Position numbers and translations under genes: made by a program. The notes under the pieces are model-generated. The model had not been told where the DNA came from, made no database searches, and saw only the letters and a program-made list of their open reading frames with translations. A stretch of 28,669 bases of DNA from the IMG/VR virus record IMGVR_UViG_3300008113_000425, positions 1-28,669 of that record, one strand, 5' to 3'. This DNA is from a virus. This document shows, in pieces, positions 23,219-28,669 of the stretch (positions are counted from its first letter, which is position 1; each line of letters starts with the position of its first letter).

Positions 23219-23783
23219 AAACATAAATCAAAAAAAGTGTAAATACTGCGAAACTCTTTTTTATCCTATTAGAACTACACATACCACTTGTACTTATGAA
23301 TGTGCTATGCTTTACGCAAAAGAAAAAAGCGAAAAGAAGAAAGCAAAGGAGTGGAATGTTAGAAAAAAGGAATTGAAAGAGGGGTTGATGAGTTTGCAAA
23401 ATTGGATTAAGATTGCACAAACACACGTTAATACATACATTAATTTAAGAGATAAAGGTAAACCTTGCATAAGTTGTTTTAAACCCATTAAAGGGCGTGT
23501 AAATGCATCTCATTACTTTAATGCTAATAACCATTGGAACGTTAGATTTAATGAAGATAATATTCACAGCAGCTGCATTACTTGTAACCAGTACTTATCT
23601 GGCAACCTAATTAATTACAGAATAGGTTTAATTGAAAGGATAGGTTTAGATCGTTTAGAACATTTAGAAAGTATAGCAAATGAAACTAGAAAGTTTACTA
23701 TTCCAGAGGTTAAAGAGATAATTGAGATTTACAAAGAGAAAGTTAAAACATTAAAAAATCTTAAAAAGATAACTTATAATTAA
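23205..23783 (+). CDS. ninG: NinG-like recombination protein
   Basis: A 192-residue protein of the lambda NinG (Rap) family. An N-terminal zinc finger-like part has C12-x-x-C15 and C29...C33. A basic linker (AKEKSEKKKAKEWNVRKKE) follows. The HNH-like core has PCISCFKPIKGRVNASHYFN, then NVRFNEDNIHSSCITCNQYL, and LINYRIGLIERIGLDRLE. NinG proteins are Holliday-junction-acting endonucleases in phage recombination. I start at the ATG at 23205, which overlaps the upstream gene by 14 bases. The neighbours ERF and exonuclease fit the role. Confidence 0.85.
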   Translation: MNTNRNINQKKCKYCETLFYPIRTTHTTCTYECAMLYAKEKSEKKKAKEWNVRKKELKEGLMSLQNWIKIAQTHVNTYINLRDKGKPCISCFKPIKGRVNASHYFNANNHWNVRFNEDNIHSSCITCNQYLSGNLINYRIGLIERIGLDRLEHLESIANETRKFTIPEVKEIIEIYKEKVKTLKNLKKITYN

Positions 23784-23802
23784 AAAATAAGTATTATATT
23801 TG
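23770..23802 (+). promoter_or_regulatory. Early promoter of the shared phage type
   Basis: TAACTTATAATTA (from 23770) and TATATTTG (23795-23802). It is similar to the blocks at 19446 and 22684 and drives the ERF operon. Confidence 0.66.
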
Positions 23803-23826
23803 TGTATAATTTAAAAATAAAGAAAG

Positions 23827-24360
23827 ATGAAAATTTATGGAAAGCTACTGAATGCAAAGAAAAGCATTGGTAAAGTTCACAAGAACGCAAAGAACCCACA
23901 CTTTAAAAAAAATTATGCTGATATAAATGCATTAATTGAAGCGGTTGAGCCTATCTTATTAGAAAATGGTTTAGTGTTGTTACAGCCTGTTTTAAATGGT
24001 AAAGTGATTACTAGAATAGTGGACGTTGAAACAGGTGAAAATGTTGAGTCAATTATGGAGTTGCCAACTTTAACAAACCCTCAACAGATGGGAAGTGCAA
24101 TCACTTACTATAGAAGATACACTTTACAAAGTCTTTTAAGCTTACAAGCGGATGACGACGACGGAAACGCAGCTAGTAAACCACAAGCTAAGGCAAAACC
24201 AACTTTAAACGATAAAGGATTTTCACAAGCTATCGAAAGAATTCTTAACGGTGAAATCGAGTTAGTAGATAAGATCAAGCAAACATTCACGCTAACGCCA
24301 CAACAAGAAGTAGAACTTAACGAAGTATTAAATGACAAACAATTTACACAAAATCCCTGA
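23827..24360 (+). CDS. erf: ERF-family single-strand annealing protein
   Basis: A 177-residue recombinase of the ERF superfamily. The diagnostic segments are NPHFKKNYADINALIEAVEP with LLENGLVLLQP (residues about 23-55) and PQQMGSAITYYRRYTLQSLL followed by SLQADDDDGNAA (residues 85-116). ERF proteins anneal complementary single strands and work with a 5'-3' exonuclease; that partner is encoded at 24481. The C-terminal 60 residues are less conserved. It overlaps a 50-aa gene at the end. Confidence 0.88.
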   Translation: MKIYGKLLNAKKSIGKVHKNAKNPHFKKNYADINALIEAVEPILLENGLVLLQPVLNGKVITRIVDVETGENVESIMELPTLTNPQQMGSAITYYRRYTLQSLLSLQADDDDGNAASKPQAKAKPTLNDKGFSQAIERILNGEIELVDKIKQTFTLTPQQEVELNEVLNDKQFTQNP

Positions 24361-24484
24361 ATTTACTGAGACGGTAATCAGAGCAATCGAAGAAAATGAT
24401 GCGGAAACATTTAGCAAAGATTTAGTTATCTACTTACTGAATGAGATAAAGAAAAACGAACTATTAAGAATTGAAATGATATGA
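24332..24484 (+). CDS. Small protein, 50 aa, between ERF and exonuclease
   Basis: An ATG at 24332 lies within the end of the ERF gene, and the stop TGA overlaps the exonuclease ATG by 4 bases (ATGA). The product is MTNNLHKIPEFTETVIRAIE...LRIEMI, helical and acidic. The tight overlap on both sides supports a real gene. Not recognised. Confidence 0.55.
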   Translation: MTNNLHKIPEFTETVIRAIEENDAETFSKDLVIYLLNEIKKNELLRIEMI

Positions 24485-25110
24485 AAATAAGATGTTCAAG
24501 CCTACCAAAGATAATGACTAACTCCCGTACAAAAGACGGGGGATTATCTGAAACTGCAAAGTCTGAAATGATTAAAATAGCAAAAGAAGACTTCTACGGA
24601 TATAGCTCGCAAATGACAAACAAATATGTAGAAAAAGGAATAGAAGTAGAAGATAAATCAATAGAGCTTTTAAGCTTGGTTAAATTTGGTCAATACACTA
24701 AAAATAAGGTTCGAGTAAATAACGACTTTCTAACAGGTGAATGTGATATTAATGACGAGGTGAACGATGAAATAATAGATATCAAATCTAGCTGGTCATT
24801 AGAAACGTTCCCAGCTTTACCAAATGATATAAATATCAAAGACTACGAAATGCAATTAAGGGGTTACATGATGTTATACAACCGTTCAAAGGCTAGCGTA
24901 TGTTATTGTATGGTTTCAACTCCAGAGGGCTTGACAATGTACGAAAACAAGTTATTGCATGAAGTAGAACATATTGATCCTTTTGCACGTGTTACGATGC
25001 TATCAATTGAAAGAGATTTAGAGATTGAGAAACAAATAGAGGCTAGGTGTAAAGCAGCGATTGAGTTCTATTATGATTATATTCGACAACTAGCAAATAA
25101 AAACGTATGA
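24481..25110 (+). CDS. PD-(D/E)XK exonuclease, recombination partner of ERF
   Basis: A 209-residue nuclease with the phage exonuclease/YqaJ-like pattern: an early KYVEKGIEVEDKSIELL helix (Glu55, Glu57), GECDI with Asp89, IIDIKSS with Asp100 and Lys102, and YEMQLRGYMMLYN with Gln125. These are the metal and strand residues of the PD-(D/E)XK fold. It would resect 5' ends to make the 3' tails on which ERF acts. It overlaps the 50-aa gene and, by 4 bases, the RlpA-like gene. Confidence 0.82.
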   Translation: MKIRCSSLPKIMTNSRTKDGGLSETAKSEMIKIAKEDFYGYSSQMTNKYVEKGIEVEDKSIELLSLVKFGQYTKNKVRVNNDFLTGECDINDEVNDEIIDIKSSWSLETFPALPNDINIKDYEMQLRGYMMLYNRSKASVCYCMVSTPEGLTMYENKLLHEVEHIDPFARVTMLSIERDLEIEKQIEARCKAAIEFYYDYIRQLANKNV

Positions 25111-25430
25111 GAACAATAATTGGAATAATTTGTTTCTTTTGCTTAACTTCATTTTACGAGGGCACATGGTACAACCTAGAAGGTAATATAACCAAAAGCG
25201 GTGAGGTGTTTAAAAGTAACGGAATGACTTGTGCCTCAAATAAATTCCCTATCGGTGCAATACTGAAAGTAACTAACAAGGAAAATAAACGGTCGGTAAT
25301 AGTTCGAGTAAATGACTGTGGAAAAATGAAAGATAATGTAATCGACCTATCAAAAGGAGCATTCAAGAAAATAGCAAAGTTAGAAGATGGACGCATAAAT
25401 GTCCGAGTATCAATAATTAAATGGAAATAA
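25107..25430 (+). CDS. RlpA-like double-psi beta-barrel protein, exported
   Basis: A 107-residue protein with an N-terminal signal peptide (MRTIIGIICFFCLTSF) and an RlpA-type barrel: EGTWYNLEGN, SGEVF (residues 31-35), FPIGAILKVTN (47-57), IVRVNDCGKM (65-74) and VIDLSKGAF (78-86). The 'TSGE...P.GT..VTN...VRVND.G...DLS..A' order is diagnostic of RlpA, whose members bind or cleave denuded peptidoglycan glycans. The active-site Asp in RVND is present. Its place among recombination genes, far from the lysis cassette, is odd. Confidence 0.8.
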   Translation: MRTIIGIICFFCLTSFYEGTWYNLEGNITKSGEVFKSNGMTCASNKFPIGAILKVTNKENKRSVIVRVNDCGKMKDNVIDLSKGAFKKIAKLEDGRINVRVSIIKWK

Positions 25431-25432
25431 AA

Positions 25433-25801
25433 ATGGGAATTCGAGAACTACAAAAACAAATCCATAAAAATGCAATAAGCAAGGGATTTTATGACAAAGG
25501 TCAAAACTTCGGAACATCGTTAATGCTGGTTGTTTCAGAGTTAGGTGAATGTATAGAAGCACACCGCCAGAATGATTGGTGTGATATTAAAGCGTTCAAT
25601 GAAGTAATGGTAAACGAAACATTTGACTTTGAAACGTGCTTTAAAAAGTATGTGAAAGATACGGTACAAGATGAGATAGCAGATGCTTTTATTCGTATCT
25701 TAGATATGTGCGAGTATTATGGTATAGACTTACAGAAACACGTTGAACTTAAAATGGAATACAATAAATCAAGACCTAGACTTCATGATAAGAAATATTA
25801 A
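25433..25801 (+). CDS. MazG-like nucleotide pyrophosphohydrolase
   Basis: A 122-residue protein from the ATG at 25433; an ATG at 25421 overlaps the RlpA end by 10 bases and would add 4 residues. The core SLMLVVSELGECIEAHRQND (Glu36, Glu39, Glu42) and DEIADAFIRILDMCEYYGID (Glu81, Asp84) is the EExxE...E/D pattern of all-alpha NTP pyrophosphatases. A conserved MEYNKSRPRLHDKKY tail follows. It may sanitise or deplete nucleotides during infection. Confidence 0.78.
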   Translation: MGIRELQKQIHKNAISKGFYDKGQNFGTSLMLVVSELGECIEAHRQNDWCDIKAFNEVMVNETFDFETCFKKYVKDTVQDEIADAFIRILDMCEYYGIDLQKHVELKMEYNKSRPRLHDKKY

Positions 25802-25919
25802 ACCAAAACTCTCAAAGCGAGAACTAAGGTTAAAAAGAATAAAGTTAAGACACTCAAGGTGTCACTTTAGATTAGAAATAAACAAATCAAAAAACAACGA
25901 AAACGAAGATGGAAACTAG
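25785..25919 (+). CDS. Small very basic peptide, 44 aa
   Basis: MIRNIKPKLSKRELRLKRIK, then LRHSRCHFRLEIN. The first 30 residues are rich in Lys and Arg; the rest is Asn-rich. It overlaps the ends of MazG by 17 bases and of the next gene by 11, filling the 107-base gap between them. It could bind nucleic acid. The call rests only on its fit and composition. Confidence 0.35.
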   Translation: MIRNIKPKLSKRELRLKRIKLRHSRCHFRLEINKSKNNENEDGN

Positions 25920-26103
25920 AGAAAAAGAATTAAAAGACTTAATCGATAACTTAAGAGCGGAAATAACGGGCAACCTGTTAGAAGATTGTGAGGTACAAGC
26001 AGAGATTTATGAGTTAAAAAAAGAACTCGCAAAACTGTCTGGAATAACGATTGAACAGTATGAGTCAAATGATGATTATGTTTGCGAAAATTGTGGTAGT
26101 TAA
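25909..26103 (+). CDS. Small coiled-coil protein with terminal CxxC
   Basis: 64 residues: a helical body (KELKDLIDNLRAEITGNLLE, EIYELKKELAKL) and an acidic, aromatic end with CENCGS. The CxxC at the last residues could bind metal with a partner. It is the last gene before the attC-like region. Confidence 0.5.
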   Translation: METREKELKDLIDNLRAEITGNLLEDCEVQAEIYELKKELAKLSGITIEQYESNDDYVCENCGS

Positions 26104-26109
26104 TTACTA

Positions 26110-26199
26110 CTAACGGTTGGGTATATGTGAAGTACCTAACAACAGAACTTTAAAATTTAGTATAAACTTTACAAGGTATTTCACATATACCTTGTTATA
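26110..26199. repeat. attC-like inverted repeat 1
   Basis: CTAAC (26110-26114), spacer, then GGTATATGTGAAGTACC (26120-26136), a 38-base loop, GGTATTTCACATATACC (26175-26191, one G-T pair), TT, then GTTATA (26194-26199). The 17-bp arms, with AAC outside on the left and GTT outside on the right, have the R-L-loop-L-R order of attC sites, though not the strict RYYYAAC/GTTRRRY consensus. Confidence 0.6.
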
Positions 26200-26211
26200 A
26201 ACTGTAAAATT

Positions 26212-26358
26212 ATGAATTGGATAGAAAATTTAAAAGAACCTATTACGAAATTGGATATTTTGTATAGTGTGTGTGGATATTTAATCTACAAATGGGGTAT
26301 TATTTTTTGGGAAATAGGCAAAAAGATGTATAAAAATATCAGAGAAGATAAACGGTAA
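26212..26358 (+). CDS. Small gene in cassette-like position, 48 aa
   Basis: An ATG at 26212, 12 bases after GTTATA of element 1, gives MNWIENLKEPITKLDILYSV, a semi-hydrophobic, aromatic segment (GYLIYKWGIIFWEIG) and a basic end (KMYKNIREDKR). It stops 13 bases before TATAAC of element 2. It is probably membrane-associated. Its exact fit between two elements is how an integron-type cassette would look. Not recognised. Confidence 0.45.
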   Translation: MNWIENLKEPITKLDILYSVCGYLIYKWGIIFWEIGKKMYKNIREDKR

Positions 26359-26371
26359 TAATTTTATTGTT

Positions 26372-26694
26372 TATAACGGACAGCGATAGGCGATGTAAAA
26401 AGAAAACACTAATAAAAACTAAAGACGAAAAGATGATAACAATAAGTTGTAAAAATGGAAGAATTTTCACAGGTATAAATGAAGATTTTTTAGATGCAGA
26501 AACTAAATTACAAATTGCATATTATAAAGCACAAGGATGTGTTATTGAAACTATTGAAAGTTTTAGATTTAATGGCGAATGTGATTGTGAACATTGTGAA
26601 AGTTTAGAACACGAATTTGAAGATTTGATAGAACAGATTATAGACGAAGCGAACTCTTAAAGTTTTCTTTTTATATTGCCTATCGTGTGTTATA
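26372..26694. repeat. attC-like inverted repeat 2 enclosing a gene
   Basis: TATAAC (26372-26377), a 6-base spacer, CGATAGGC (26384-26391), then a whole gene, then GCCTATCG (26678-26685), spacer TGT and GTTATA (26689-26694). Both arm pairs are perfect. The order is the same as element 1, but with a gene in the loop. Confidence 0.6.
26433..26660 (+). CDS. Small acidic protein with CDCEHCE motif, 75 aa
   Basis: I start at the ATG at 26433; the TTG at 26367 would run through the left arm of element 2. MITISCKNGRIFTGINEDFL, then AETKLQIAYYKAQGCVIETI, then FNGECDCEHCESLEHEFEDL. The Cys cluster near residues 50-56 suggests metal binding; the last 20 residues are acidic and helical. The gene lies inside the arms of inverted repeat 2. 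Not recognised. Confidence 0.5.
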   Translation: MITISCKNGRIFTGINEDFLDAETKLQIAYYKAQGCVIETIESFRFNGECDCEHCESLEHEFEDLIEQIIDEANS

Positions 26695-26730
26695 AGTAAG
26701 CGATAGCGACCCGATAGGGTTACTTATAAC
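26689..26730. repeat. Perfect palindrome between elements 2 and 3
   Basis: GTTATAAGTAA (26689-26699) and TTACTTATAAC (26720-26730), perfect 11 bp, with a 20-base loop that contains CGATAG twice (26701 and 26712). The outer ends are the right GTTATA of element 2 and the left TATAAC of element 3, so neighbouring elements are joined back to back. Confidence 0.65.
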
Positions 26731-26908
26731 GTTCCTCGTGTATGCGTAGGGCGAATTATTAACTATAAAATTAATTAGAATGACAGATAGAATATTGAAA
26801 ATTTTAGACAATGTAAGATATTGGGAAACTTGCCCAGAAGATTATAAGAAGGATATAGAAACTTTCTTAGAAGCACAAAGCCAAGCCTTACGCATACACG
26901 ATGTTGTA
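26725..26908. repeat. attC-like inverted repeat 3 reaching into a gene
   Basis: TATAAC (26725-26730), a 6-base spacer, CGTGTATGCGTAGGGC (26737-26752), then GCCTTACGCATACACG (26885-26900), AT, GTTGTA (26903-26908). The 16-bp arms have one G-T pair; the outer boxes pair with one G-T. The right arm is inside the ORF at 26780. Confidence 0.6.
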
Positions 26909-27025
26909 GGGCAAAGCGAACTGTTGAATGCTTTTCTTGACTATTCGGATAAAATTTATTGGGCTGAGAATGACGTTACGGATAGAAGAGAAGTTATTGA
27001 ACAGTTTTTAAAAAGCATTCAATAG
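26780..27025 (+). CDS. Small protein with inverted-repeat arm inside it, 81 aa
   Basis: MTDRILKILDNVRYWETCPE, helical, then a stretch coded by the right arm of element 3 (ALRIHDVVGQ, residues about 36-45), then ELLNAFLDYSDKIYW and REVIEQFLKSIQ. The arm-coded part adds about ten residues without breaking the frame. The last part is itself flanked by inverted repeat 4. It may be a normal small helical protein into which the element was inserted or drifted. Not recognised. Confidence 0.5.
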   Translation: MTDRILKILDNVRYWETCPEDYKKDIETFLEAQSQALRIHDVVGQSELLNAFLDYSDKIYWAENDVTDRREVIEQFLKSIQ

Positions 27026-27033
27026 CCTACAAC
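26903..27033. repeat. Inverted repeat 4
   Basis: Outer GTTGTAGG (26903-26910) and CCTACAAC (27026-27033), inner TTGAATGCTTTT (26924-26935) and AAAAGCATTCAA (27011-27022), all perfect. The outer left box is shared with the right end of element 3. The polarity of the outer GTT/AAC is opposite to elements 1-3. Confidence 0.6.
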
Positions 27034-27041
27034 ACAAAGAT

Positions 27042-27063
27042 AAGAGCCGTTTTAATGGCTTTT
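27042..27063 (+). terminator. Weak terminator-like hairpin
   Basis: AAGAGCC (27042-27048), loop GTTTTAAT, GGCTTTT (27057-27063) with one G-T. Short, with few T after; it could end the cassette-like transcript. Confidence 0.45.
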
Positions 27064-27081
27064 ATCAACTGTTAGGAGTAG

Positions 27082-27181
27082 TTAAATAAGTAATAAGGGA
27101 GCGAGGCAGTGAGTTTTAAACAGGTGGCGTTGTGTACAAACGAAAGTTAATGACTGCATTCTACTACCTACCCTTATTTAA
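27082..27181. other. Gene-free stretch with long-range complementarity
   Basis: No ORF is seen between 27026 and 27194. AATAAGGG (27092-27099) pairs with CCCTTATT (27171-27178), and GCAGT (27106-27110) with ACTGC (27153-27157). TTAAATAAG (27082-27090) with CTTATTTAA (27173-27181) is an alternative to the first. The loop holds a near-palindrome around TTGTGTACAA. It may be a structured RNA or another element of the inverted-repeat series; no promoter match is seen. Confidence 0.4.
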
Positions 27182-27194
27182 TTAAATTTAAAGA

Positions 27195-27341
27195 ATGAAA
27201 ATAATATTAACCATAGAAGAGGACGAGTTCGGGGACTTGAACTCAGAATTAGTGACTGAAGATATCGAGATATTAGAAGCACTAGAAATAATAAAAGATG
27301 CTCAAGAGGAGCTGTATATAAGTAGAATAAATTTAAACTAA
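27195..27341 (+). CDS. Small acidic protein, 48 aa
   Basis: MKIILTIEEDEFGDLNSELV, then EDIEILEALEIIKDAQEELY: a short strand and a long acidic helix. The ATG is 14 bases after the structured region and the stop is 5 bases before the DUF3127 gene, so it is probably in the same transcript. Not recognised. Confidence 0.5.
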   Translation: MKIILTIEEDEFGDLNSELVTEDIEILEALEIIKDAQEELYISRINLN

Positions 27342-27346
27342 AAAAC

Positions 27347-27694
27347 ATGAGTACAGAAGTAAAAGGAACGATTAAAGAAATCAAAGTAACACAAGTAGTA
27401 AGTGAAAAATACAAGAAAAGAGAATTTGTCTTAACTACAGAGGATAAATACCCTCAAGACGTATTATTCCAACTTTCACAAGATAATTGTGATTTAGTGA
27501 ATATTTTTAAAGCTGGTGATAAAGTAACACTTGCTTATAATCTAAGAGGTAGAGAATGGGTAAATCCACAAGGTGAAACAAAATATTTTAATACTTTGGA
27601 AGTATGGAAAATGAATTACCAAGATGAAACTATTAAACCAGTAGTAAAGGAAGAAGTACAAGAAGTAAAAGAAGTGGACTCGTTACCATTTTAA
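27347..27694 (+). CDS. DUF3127 single-stranded-DNA-binding-like protein
   Basis: A 115-residue protein with the DUF3127 pattern: GTIKEIKVTQVVSEKYKKRE and FVLTTEDKYPQDVLFQLSQD, then AGDKVTLAYNLRGREWVNPQ and KYFNTLEVWKM. An OB-fold is likely from strand order. After an acidic linker it ends in DSLPF, like the C-terminal tip of SSB proteins that recruits partners. It probably covers single strands during replication. Confidence 0.78.
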   Translation: MSTEVKGTIKEIKVTQVVSEKYKKREFVLTTEDKYPQDVLFQLSQDNCDLVNIFKAGDKVTLAYNLRGREWVNPQGETKYFNTLEVWKMNYQDETIKPVVKEEVQEVKEVDSLPF

Positions 27695-27704
27695 AATAAA
27701 TTAC

Positions 27705-27712
27705 TATATTTG
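27705..27712 (+). promoter_or_regulatory. Promoter -7 box (TATATTTG)
   Basis: TATATTTG at 27705-27712, an exact consensus, preceded by the A/T-rich AAATAAATTAC. No clear TTTG at the -33 distance. It would start transcription near 27719, at the hairpin that follows. Confidence 0.55.
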
Positions 27713-27714
27713 TG

Positions 27715-27748
27715 AAAGGGTAGTCGGCCAAGCGAGGCGTTGCCCTTT
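27715..27748 (+). promoter_or_regulatory. Leader hairpin at transcription start
   Basis: AAAGGG (27715-27720) and CCCTTT (27743-27748) with inner GCC/GGC (27727-27729 and 27736-27738), then one T and a C. It shares AGCGAGGC (27731-27738) with the gene-free stretch (27100-27107). Because it begins at about the transcription start it could protect the RNA end or attenuate transcription. Confidence 0.4.
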
Positions 27749-27764
27749 TCTAATTTAAATCTAT

Positions 27765-27995
27765 ATGACAAATATCATTATAAGTCTTTTCGTTACTTTC
27801 ATAATTCACCAAGAATTAAACTTTGGGTATTATGTAAGAAAATGGACAGGCACAAGAATAAGTAAACCAATTAAAGTATTAGATTGCTTTCCATGTTTCT
27901 CATTTTGGACAGCAGCAATAATAAGCATATTCACTCAAGACTACCTAACCCCGTTAGCAGTCTTTTTAATAATAAAGTTTTATGATAATAAGTAA
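27765..27995 (+). CDS. Small membrane protein with CFPC motif
   Basis: 76 residues with two hydrophobic segments (TNIIISLFVTFIIH and FWTAAIISIFTQDYL...AVFLIIKFY) and LDCFPCFSFW between them. The CxxC facing a membrane segment resembles a small family of phage membrane proteins. It overlaps the next gene by 14 bases. The function is unknown. Confidence 0.55.
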   Translation: MTNIIISLFVTFIIHQELNFGYYVRKWTGTRISKPIKVLDCFPCFSFWTAAIISIFTQDYLTPLAVFLIIKFYDNK

Positions 27996-28251
27996 ACAAG
28001 CATACGAAAGTTTTTTAAAGGTAAAGGACTTAATCGACAAACCTCAAATTAAATATACTAACGAAGAGTTTTTATTGCTTTCAGAAGTATATGCAGAGAT
28101 AACAAAGAAGCCTCTAACAAAGGGTTGTGCTGGTTGTTTAGAAACAGGATTAAAGATTCTTAAGAATTGGTCAAATCTATTCTCAGAAGCAACTAAACTA
28201 GCATATGAAACAAAAGAAGTAGTAAAGAAAGTAAGAAAGAAAAAAGCATAA
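27982..28251 (+). CDS. Conserved small phage protein, 89 aa
   Basis: MIISKQAYESFLKVKDLIDK, then LLLSEVYAEITKKPLTKGCA, G-C-LETGLKILKNW, and a basic end (KKVRKKKA). The 'KGCxxC' centre is familiar from phage genes next to terminase small subunits. It may be DNA-binding; not proven. Confidence 0.5.
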   Translation: MIISKQAYESFLKVKDLIDKPQIKYTNEEFLLLSEVYAEITKKPLTKGCAGCLETGLKILKNWSNLFSEATKLAYETKEVVKKVRKKKA

Positions 28252-28255
28252 GATA

Positions 28256-28669
28256 ATGCACCCTACTAGAATATTTAAAGAAGATAAAGACCTACAAAAA
28301 GCGTGGAGTGAATACAAAGAGTATTTAACCAAAGAGGCTAATAAGTGGCTTAAAATTCAATATGTAGGTAAAGATGGTGAAAGAGTTGCAGACGCTCAAA
28401 AAGTACCTTACACGTTAGAAGGTTTCAAAAGATTTTGTCGTGAAAATTACGGAGAAGTAGAACAATATTTTTCAAATCAAAGCAATTATTACGATGACTT
28501 CGTTGGTATCTGTCGTGCGATAAGAGAAGAAATAAGAGAAGATCAGATAGTTGGTGGCTTATTAGGTTTCTACAACCCTAGCATTACACAACGTTTAAAT
28601 GGACTTGCTGAGAAAACTCAAAATGAAAATAAGACTGTAGAAAGATTCGATTTCGATGTCAACGATTAA
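28256..28669 (+). CDS. Terminase small subunit candidate
   Basis: A 137-residue protein. An N-terminal helical part (KAWSEYKEYLTKEANKWLKI), a middle GFKRFCRENYGEVEQYF, then ICRAIREEIREDQIVGGLLG and FYNPSITQRLNGLAEKT, a segment I associate with terminase small subunits of Bacteroidota phages. The small subunit recognises pac or cos and brings DNA to the large subunit. The gene ends with TAA exactly at the window edge, so the large subunit is expected directly outside. A basic patch is not obvious. Confidence 0.65.
   Translation: MHPTRIFKEDKDLQKAWSEYKEYLTKEANKWLKIQYVGKDGERVADAQKVPYTLEGFKRFCRENYGEVEQYFSNQSNYYDDFVGICRAIREEIREDQIVGGLLGFYNPSITQRLNGLAEKTQNENKTVERFDFDVND

Noticed and set aside
27092-27178. 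tRNA or tRNA-like gene
   Set aside because: No TTCRANY loop, no CCA-adjacent acceptor stem of 7 pairs and no anticodon arm in the right place.
1-28669. Temperate phage genes (integrase, CI-like repressor, excisionase)
   Set aside because: None is visible; the helix-turn-helix-like protein at 17783 has no repressor features. The missing part of the genome could still hold them.

Overview
The window is one uninterrupted, AT-rich stretch of tailed-bacteriophage DNA, and every gene I can support lies on the + strand. The host is very probably a member of the Bacteroidota, most likely a flavobacterium. Three things point there: promoters of the TTTG-N18-20-TAnnTTTG type, genes that start without a Shine-Dalgarno sequence, and structural and replication proteins of families common in flavobacterial phages. 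I see no integrase, repressor or terminase large subunit. The DUF3127, NinG, ERF and XkdF-like calls come from recognised motifs, not from a search.

Layout. (1) 1-4416: distal tail or baseplate proteins (one cut by the left edge, one split by a frameshift in a T7 tract), a DUF1566/lectin-like protein and a fibre-like protein. (2) 4416-9047: tape measure, XkdF-like prohead protease, acidic scaffold candidate, major capsid protein, tail tube candidate. (3) 9109-12652: two small genes, portal with an unusual C-terminal extension, head-tail connector, tail completion protein. (4) 12656-15064: tail fibre and adhesin genes. (5) 15081-16382: lysis cassette (membrane-anchored GAF-like protein, holin candidate, M15 peptidase), ended by a strong terminator. 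(6) 16463-17278: a small gene and a NUMOD4-HNH-AP2 homing endonuclease with a foldable leader. (7) 17340-20609: an early operon of small genes, two tandem lipoproteins, a degraded NUMOD4 gene and an independent small-RNA gene. (8) 20612-25801: replication and recombination (DUF6291 initiator-like gene carrying an iteron array, RecA/DnaB-fold ATPase, NinG, ERF annealing protein, PD-(D/E)XK exonuclease, RlpA-like protein, MazG-like pyrophosphohydrolase). (9) 25785-27181: small orphan genes embedded in large inverted repeats that resemble attC sites. (10) 27195-28669: DUF3127/SSB-like protein, small conserved phage proteins and a terminase small subunit candidate that ends at the window edge.

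How it works together: early promoters sharing a conserved upstream block and TATATTTG drive the replication and recombination genes. The terminase small subunit at the right edge should lead into the large subunit just outside. If the genome is circular or permuted, that leads back to the tail genes at position 1. The virion block has an unusual order, with tail tip and tape measure placed before the head genes and the portal after the capsid.

The observations most worth following up are the attC-like inverted-repeat region (26110-27033), the small RNA at 20284-20374 with an 8-bp kissing or pseudoknot interaction, and the in-gene iteron array with an AT-rich flank at 20930-21050.
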